NCBI GenBank assembly: GCA_023134875.1
Contig: JAGLUH010000113.1
Coordinates: 1-9,761 of the forward strand
Direction of reading: 5' to 3'
From: Candidatus Zixiibacteriota bacterium
GTDB lineage: Bacteria > Zixibacteria > MSB-5A5 > CAIYYT01
Length of the DNA stretch: 9,761 nucleotides
Shown here: piece after piece, positions 6,062 through 9,761 of the stretch
How the letters are laid out: each line of letters opens with the position of its first letter
How positions within the stretch are numbered: position 1 is the first letter of the stretch
Translations under genes and position numbers: made by a program
Notes under the pieces: model-generated
The model's input: only the letters and a program-made list of their open reading frames with translations
The model's database searches: none
What the model was told of the DNA's origin: nothing

Positions 6062-7480
6062 CTATGGAAATATGCCAAGTTGCTGATACGAGATCGCGAT
6101 TTTATTGATGGCACTCAGGAAGGCTGCCGTGCGAAGGTCCGGGCAGTTTTTAGTCGTCAGCATGGTCTCACGGATATCATTGTAGGCATTGTACATTGTC
6201 TCCTCCAGGCCCGAATCGACCAAATCGGCCTCATCGGCACCATGCATGGCAGCCTGCCACTCCTTGTCTGAAAGTGAGCGGCCGGTGATTTTCTCGACCG
6301 CAGCAAGTACTCTCTTGTGAGAACTCTCCTCAAAGCGCTTACTCATGCGGCCGAAGCGGACATGTGACAGGTTTTTCAGCCACTCGAAGTACGAAACCGT
6401 AACTCCTCCGGCATTGGCATAGATATCAGGAACAATCATTATTCCCTTCTGCTTGAGAATCTCCTCCGCTTCAGCCATAATAGGGCCATTGGCTGCTTCG
6501 CATATAATCTTCGCCTTTATCCTTGAGGCGTTTTGGGCGGTGATCTGCTCTTCGAGCGCGGCTGGAATAAGAACGTCGCATTCACACTCCAACGCATCGG
6601 CGTTCTTCGCCAAGTTCTTCGCCCCGGGGAAATCGAGAATCGTTCCCGTTTCTCGCCGATGCTCCTGAACCGCATCAATATCTAGACCTTTCGGAAGGTA
6701 AACTGCGCCGTCGTATTCTGCTACCGCAACAATCACCGCACCGGCCTCCTGCAGAAACTTGGCGGCGTGATAACCCACATTACCCAGCCCCTGGATGACC
6801 ATCTTCTTCCCTTCCACTCCGGGTGTTAACCCAAGCTTCTTCATATCCTCCGTATATGACATCGCTTGTACCAGACTGAAATATACTCCCCTTCCGGTGG
6901 CTTCCGTTCGGCCGTGGACTCCTCCCTGAGCGATTGGTTTGCCGGTAACACAAGCGGCTGCGTCGAGCTGGGCAGGATTCAGTGTCACATAGGTGTCCAG
7001 CATCCAGGCCATTTCCCGACTGCTGGTGCCGTAGTCAGGAGCGGGAACATCGACACCCGGCCCAATGAATTCCTTCTTGGCCAACTCAACCGTATATCTT
7101 CGGGTGATTTTCTCCAGTTGAATATCAGTATACCTGCGGGGTTCAATTCTTATCCCCCCCTTGGCTCCACCAAACGGTACGTCAACCACGGCACACTTGT
7201 AAGTCATCAGCGCGGCCAGCGCCTTAACCTCGTCCTCCGTTACCATCTCGCTGTACCTGGTCCCGCCCTTGACCGGCAGCTTATGATGGCTGTGTTCCAC
7301 GCGAAAGCCTTGAATCATCTCAATCGAGCCGTCGTCATTCCTGAGCGGGAATTTGAACCAATAACAACTGTCACAATACTTGATCTGATTAAGCAAGCCG
7401 ATCGGGTGATCTGTGAGCGCCGCTGCTCTGTCAAAAAAGGTCGTTACTGATTCAAAAAATGAGAGTTTATTATGTTTCAT
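6062..7480 (-). CDS. gdhA: Glutamate dehydrogenase of the animal/mitochondrial (GLUD) type
   Basis: The enzyme oxidatively deaminates glutamate to 2-oxoglutarate plus ammonium using NAD(P), or runs in reverse. Counting from the ATG at 7480 (472 residues): substrate-binding Lys71 in PVKGGTRY and Lys95 in MTYK, catalytic Lys107 in the signature PFGGAKGGI, Asp149 in [18 protein letters not shown] (177-187), the nucleotide fold GLGNVG (231-236) with Glu255 after strand beta-2, and [12 protein letters not shown] (356-367). From [13 protein letters not shown] to the C-terminal [11 protein letters not shown] it matches remembered human GLUD1 unusually closely. Residues about 374-416 occupy the place of the animal regulatory antenna but are roughly ten residues shorter. 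The ATG at 7480 is preferred over an in-frame GTG at 7501 because GAGG lies about 6 nt upstream. It stands alone, converging on the STAS-like gene. Confidence 0.95.
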   Translation of the reverse strand: MKHNKLSFFESVTTFFDRAAALTDHPIGLLNQIKYCDSCYWFKFPLRNDDGSIEMIQGFRVEHSHHKLPVKGGTRYSEMVTEDEVKALAALMTYKCAVVDVPFGGAKGGIRIEPRRYTDIQLEKITRRYTVELAKKEFIGPGVDVPAPDYGTSSREMAWMLDTYVTLNPAQLDAAACVTGKPIAQGGVHGRTEATGRGVYFSLVQAMSYTEDMKKLGLTPGVEGKKMVIQGLGNVGYHAAKFLQEAGAVIVAVAEYDGAVYLPKGLDIDAVQEHRRETGTILDFPGAKNLAKNADALECECDVLIPAALEEQITAQNASRIKAKIICEAANGPIMAEAEEILKQKGIMIVPDIYANAGGVTVSYFEWLKNLSHVRFGRMSKRFEESSHKRVLAAVEKITGRSLSDKEWQAAMHGADEADLVDSGLEETMYNAYNDIRETMLTTKNCPDLRTAAFLSAINKIAISYQQLGIFP

Positions 7481-7633
7481 GTGTTCCTCACTTGCAGACA
7501 CGACCTGTCAACATGATTTCACCGGAATCGCCAAAAATCCGTCTTGAACATGTCCATCAGCAAATATCAAATACATGCCATCTGGCGATTCTGAACCAGA
7601 ATAATCCAGTAAACTGGTGATAGCAAGCCGTTT

Positions 7634-7759
7634 CTTGTAGGTTGGTTACAGGTTGTAAGTCGAAAGTCCTGCACTTTCGAGACATTCACGTGAAACGTGA
7701 AGAAGGAATTTGCCAGAACCGGAAATTCCCACCATAAATGGTGGGCCACCTGCTACAAG
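7634..7759. repeat. Compact multi-hairpin element bounded by a 7-bp inverted repeat (MITE-like or structured RNA)
   Basis: The ends CTTGTAG (7634-7640) and CTACAAG (7753-7759) are exact inverted repeats. Between them are five successive perfect stems: TTACA/TGTAA (7646-7658), TCGAAAGT/ACTTTCGA (7660-7680), TTCACGT/ACGTGAA (7685-7701), GGAATTT/AAATTCC (7705-7729) and CCCACCA/TGGTGGG (7728-7745, sharing two bases with the previous one). Almost every base from 7646 to 7745 lies in a stem or a small loop. There is no T tract and no credible reading frame. The right end overlaps the last codons and TAG stop of the HEPN gene. It could be a non-autonomous mobile palindrome, a noncoding RNA, or the folded 3' end of the HEPN mRNA; the sequence alone does not separate these. 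Confidence 0.65.
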
Positions 7760-9402
7760 GATTCCAAGAATCTCTTCACTGTTGCATCGAAAAACTCGTC
7801 AATATCAACGCCGAACTGATTCCAATAATGCTTTATTAACTTTGCTAAGCGCTCTCTTAGCGATGCGTCCCAGATATTTGAATCAAGTTCTTCCATAATC
7901 TCAATGTATGAGCCACACTTCTCTATTTCTGGAATTGTTATTTCAGAGATATTATTATGAAAACCAGCCTGGATTATGCCATTTAGCGAGAGAGTGTATA
8001 TAATGGCGGTTCTAAGCATGTTTCTTAGAATTCCAGCATGGAACGTATCAGCTAGTTTTTTTCCCGACTTCAATTGTTCGTCTTCCTTATTCGATTTCTT
8101 TTTCGGCGGCCCCAAAGAGAATGGATCTTGATAGGCTCTTAGTTCTTTGCCATGTGCCAGAGTTGATCTCATACTGTAGAGGTGTTTAGCGAAACTTCTT
8201 ATTCTTTCTCGTTGTTTATCATCCTGGCCGAAAAGAAGCGCACAACGCGTGGAAAATTTATCCGCTATCTCTCCTGACTGCCCATGAAGCAGCAGCACTT
8301 CAAGACCTATGCAGTGTAGAAGAAAACTTTCAATGTCAGAATTGCTCTCACAGGCCACGTCAAACAGGTAAAGAACCCTATCCATGCTGTCCTTCTGCTT
8401 CTTCTTCATGTCTGCCATAATCCTGTAGATTCGATCAATGAAGAAAAACGTAGAGCTATCACCGTTATCACCAAGGGTATGCTCTCTTAAGATGTTCTCA
8501 ACATCGCGCTCATCAGTTGCATATTCTTGTATGTGTAATCCGTACGTGTACTCTGTCCGAGAAATCTCATAGTCGATCATCCAAGAATCAAAATCATTAT
8601 CAGGCACGATTATGATATTCGGAAACGAGACATTATCCGATCTGGATAGACGTATTGCCAGTTTCTCATAGTGGAGTTTGTGCTTAACTTCCCGTAAGCC
8701 AAAGGATTTCTCACGTGGTATCGTTACCTTTTGTGGTATTGTTACCTTTGTATGAATGAAGCTGAAATCAGTAAGAACATGCTCCAACCTATCCACAGAC
8801 AGATGAGAGTAGATTTTCGCCCAGTCTTCAAAGAATCCCAAGTTCCGGTGATACTTCAGGCAACGACTCAGTAATTCCCATTGATCTGAGTCTCTTTTCA
8901 ATAGCTCGAATTCTCTGGTACAGTTATCTCCAGCTATTATTAGGTCTACAGCAAAAAATACGTGCAGTTCTACTCGCTCGTTATCGTAATTCTCAATACA
9001 CCTTCTAAACCTCTTTACCAGTTGGAGCGAATCCTTATATAGAACAGGAGAAGTGAACACTTCGTTAATCGCTAAGAATGTAGCCAAGGGGGTTGCCCTG
9101 ATCATGTCAGTCCCGTATTTCTCTTCCTCTCCTATGCGTCGCAGTTCTTCTGTTAGTGCCGACATCTCCGTTTCTGTCAAGTCAGATGCCCTCTTTTTGC
9201 TCTTTCCTGGGCTATAAATGAATTCCTCGATATGATCATTCATATTTCGAAATTCCTCGGTTTCAGACACACAAGTAAATCGTTCCACAAGTGCATTCCA
9301 ATCATCGCATGAGTTGTCAGGTGGCATCTTGTTCATAGACTTCATGATTTCTAAGAAGTCGCGGAACTCGTTTACCAATTCATCAACAGTTGATTTACTC
9401 AT
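7753..9402 (-). CDS. Large protein with C-terminal ApeA-like HEPN domain, putative defence RNase
   Basis: The 549-residue soluble protein has no signal peptide or membrane segment. Residues about 355-420 and 455-475 look like an ApeA-type HEPN domain: helix FLLHCIGLEVLLLHG (360-374), then EIADKFSTRCALLFG (378-392), then RIRSFAKHLYSMRSTLAHGKE, whose R412-STLA-H417 is the RX4H nuclease motif, and after a Lys-rich linker (434-449) a closing helix ILRNMLRTAIIYTLSLNG. In characterised relatives such as ApeA, HEPN domains cleave RNA in abortive antiviral defence; that role here is inference. The first 350 residues are mostly acidic and helical and I do not recognise them. An 18-bp tandem duplication encodes KVTIPQ-KVTIPR (219-230). 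The ATG at 9402 has only a weak GGTAAT upstream. The gene looks AT-richer than fba, pgi and gdhA, which hints at acquisition. Its stop lies in an inverted repeat. Confidence 0.85.
   Translation of the reverse strand: MSKSTVDELVNEFRDFLEIMKSMNKMPPDNSCDDWNALVERFTCVSETEEFRNMNDHIEEFIYSPGKSKKRASDLTETEMSALTEELRRIGEEEKYGTDMIRATPLATFLAINEVFTSPVLYKDSLQLVKRFRRCIENYDNERVELHVFFAVDLIIAGDNCTREFELLKRDSDQWELLSRCLKYHRNLGFFEDWAKIYSHLSVDRLEHVLTDFSFIHTKVTIPQKVTIPREKSFGLREVKHKLHYEKLAIRLSRSDNVSFPNIIIVPDNDFDSWMIDYEISRTEYTYGLHIQEYATDERDVENILREHTLGDNGDSSTFFFIDRIYRIMADMKKKQKDSMDRVLYLFDVACESNSDIESFLLHCIGLEVLLLHGQSGEIADKFSTRCALLFGQDDKQRERIRSFAKHLYSMRSTLAHGKELRAYQDPFSLGPPKKKSNKEDEQLKSGKKLADTFHAGILRNMLRTAIIYTLSLNGIIQAGFHNNISEITIPEIEKCGSYIEIMEELDSNIWDASLRERLAKLIKHYWNQFGVDIDEFFDATVKRFLESL
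8715..8750. repeat. 18-bp tandem duplication inside the HEPN gene
   Basis: The units 8715-8732 and 8733-8750 are adjacent and differ at two positions (C/T at 8722/8740 and T/G at 8732/8750). Eighteen bases equal six codons, so the frame is kept and the protein gains a repeated KVTIP-Q/R at residues 219-230, probably in a surface strand or linker. Confidence 0.85.
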
Positions 9403-9422
9403 ATTACCAATACTAGCTACTC

Positions 9423-9445
9423 AGTAGAGGATACGCCGTTCTACT
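9423..9445. other. Short inverted repeat upstream of the HEPN gene
   Basis: AGTAGA (9423-9428) and TCTACT (9440-9445) are exact inverted repeats separated by 11 bp, ending 21 bp before the HEPN start on the minus strand. It lies in the leader of that gene, downstream of a TATAAG (-10-like) sequence at 9455-9450. It could be a leader hairpin or an operator. Confidence 0.3.
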
Positions 9446-9454
9446 AGCCTTATA

Positions 9455-9500
9455 GATCGGGTTCCGTAGTGAGCGCAAGCGAACAAGGACCCTAACGATC
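9455..9500. repeat. Imperfect palindrome between the 69-aa and HEPN genes (REP-like)
   Basis: GATCG (9455-9459) pairs with CGATC (9496-9500), and GGTTCC (9460-9465) pairs with GGACC (9487-9491) with one bulged T. The interior has the alternating GAGCGCAAGCGAAC segment, which can fold as CGC-AA-GCG. The layout, a bulged outer stem with a GC-rich head in an intergenic space, resembles repetitive extragenic palindromes. It separates the two minus-strand genes and may reduce read-through. Confidence 0.5.
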
Positions 9501-9518
9501 CAATGAAAACATCAGATT

Positions 9519-9534
9519 TTCAGATATCTCTGAA
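9519..9534 (-). other. Hairpin immediately after the stop codon of the 69-aa gene
   Basis: TTCAGA (9519-9524), TATC loop and TCTGAA (9529-9534) form a perfect 6-bp stem adjoining the stop codon at 9535-9537. On the minus strand no U tract follows directly, so it is a weak terminator at best, or an RNA 3'-end stabiliser. Confidence 0.35.
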
Positions 9535-9744
9535 TCACGTTTCAATATACGGATAGAATGCCATTTCGTCTACAGCCCCGTAACGCTCGACGAGCCAGCC
9601 GTAGATTCTCTCTCTGACATCTGCTATTACTTCGATATCCCATTCGAGGTCTTGCTCGCCCACATTCAGATTTCGCAGTAATTTGAAGATCGCGTTATCT
9701 ACGTAATCCTGTCTTTCAATTTGCTTCCTACTTAACTCTTTCAT
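9535..9744 (-). CDS. Small conserved-looking protein of unknown function (69 aa)
   Basis: The start at 9744 is well constrained because an in-frame TGA lies four codons upstream, so the N-terminus is complete. The Shine-Dalgarno is poor (A/G-rich AAAGCAAAG before the ATG). The product is acidic and mostly helical: a charged N-terminus (MKELSRKQIERQDYVD), helix AIFKLLRNLN (18-27), an acidic stretch EQDLEWDIEVIADVRERIYGWLVERYG (30-56) and a short tail EMAFYPYIET. No metal-binding or catalytic motif is seen, and no membrane segment. The DNAIF...LN...EWDIE...IR layout feels like a widespread family of small hypothetical proteins, but I cannot name it. It lies 132 bp upstream of the HEPN gene on the same strand, separated by palindromes, so co-transcription is possible but not shown. 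A partner, antitoxin or regulator role would be speculation. Confidence 0.7.
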   Translation of the reverse strand: MKELSRKQIERQDYVDNAIFKLLRNLNVGEQDLEWDIEVIADVRERIYGWLVERYGAVDEMAFYPYIET

Positions 9745-9761
9745 CTTTGCTTTTCAGTATC

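Noticed and set aside
6866..7450. A 194-codon plus-strand open frame opposite gdhA
   Set aside because: It lies wholly antisense to the highly conserved N-terminal half of glutamate dehydrogenase.
7499..7501. GTG as the gdhA start (seven residues longer)
   Set aside because: It has no good Shine-Dalgarno, whereas the ATG at 7480 is preceded by GAGG at suitable spacing.
7509..7514. A minus-strand TTGACA just upstream of gdhA as its -35
   Set aside because: The matching -10 would fall next to the RBS and nothing there resembles TATAAT.
7646..7745. The hairpin run as a CRISPR array, tRNA cluster or integron attC site
   Set aside because: The stems differ in sequence so there are no direct repeats with spacers. 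No tRNA cloverleaf signature is present, and the simple perfect stems lack the bulged R/L box layout of attC.
7567..7749. A 60-codon minus-strand frame in the hairpin cluster
   Set aside because: The DNA is nearly all inverted repeats, which explains both the lack of stops and the odd composition.

Overview
The window is a piece of bacterial chromosome, most of it read from the minus strand, with no tRNA, rRNA, CRISPR array or transposase visible. The combination of a secreted Asp-box (BNR) beta-propeller protein, a class II aldolase overlapping phosphoglucose isomerase, an animal-mitochondrial-type glutamate dehydrogenase and hairpin-rich spacers suggests an uncultured Gram-negative lineage, perhaps near the FCB-group candidate phyla (Zixibacteria/KSB1-like). 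That placement is an inference with low confidence.

Left part (1-2150): a large secreted Asp-box protein runs off the left edge on the minus strand. It has no stop codon inside the window, so its 559 visible codons are easy to miss. It is divergent from a 43-residue plus-strand gene for a Cys3His mini zinc-binding protein. The 281-bp spacer between them holds two back-to-back sigma70-like promoters. The small gene ends at a textbook intrinsic terminator.

Middle-left (2150-5530): on the minus strand lie fba and pgi, overlapping by 17 bp and so translationally coupled, followed by the 3' third or less of a glycogen-debranching gene (glgX) whose 5' part is missing. This looks like a decayed carbohydrate operon with sugar-phosphate and glycogen functions, in which the glycogen gene has been lost.

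Middle-right (5530-7500): a plus-strand SpoIIAA/STAS-like 137-residue protein, whose Shine-Dalgarno sits in the loop of a perfect hairpin touching the start codon, converges on a minus-strand gdhA whose product follows animal GDH closely and carries a shortened insert at the antenna position.

Right part (7500-9761): the base composition looks AT-richer. A 69-residue unknown protein and a 549-residue protein with a C-terminal ApeA-like HEPN domain (RX4H motif) lie on the minus strand, separated and bordered by palindromic elements. The most compact is a run of five hairpins at 7646-7745, enclosed by a 7-bp inverted repeat that also supplies the stop codon of the HEPN gene. HEPN proteins of this type are often RNases in antiviral defence, so this end of the window is the best candidate for an undescribed accessory system.
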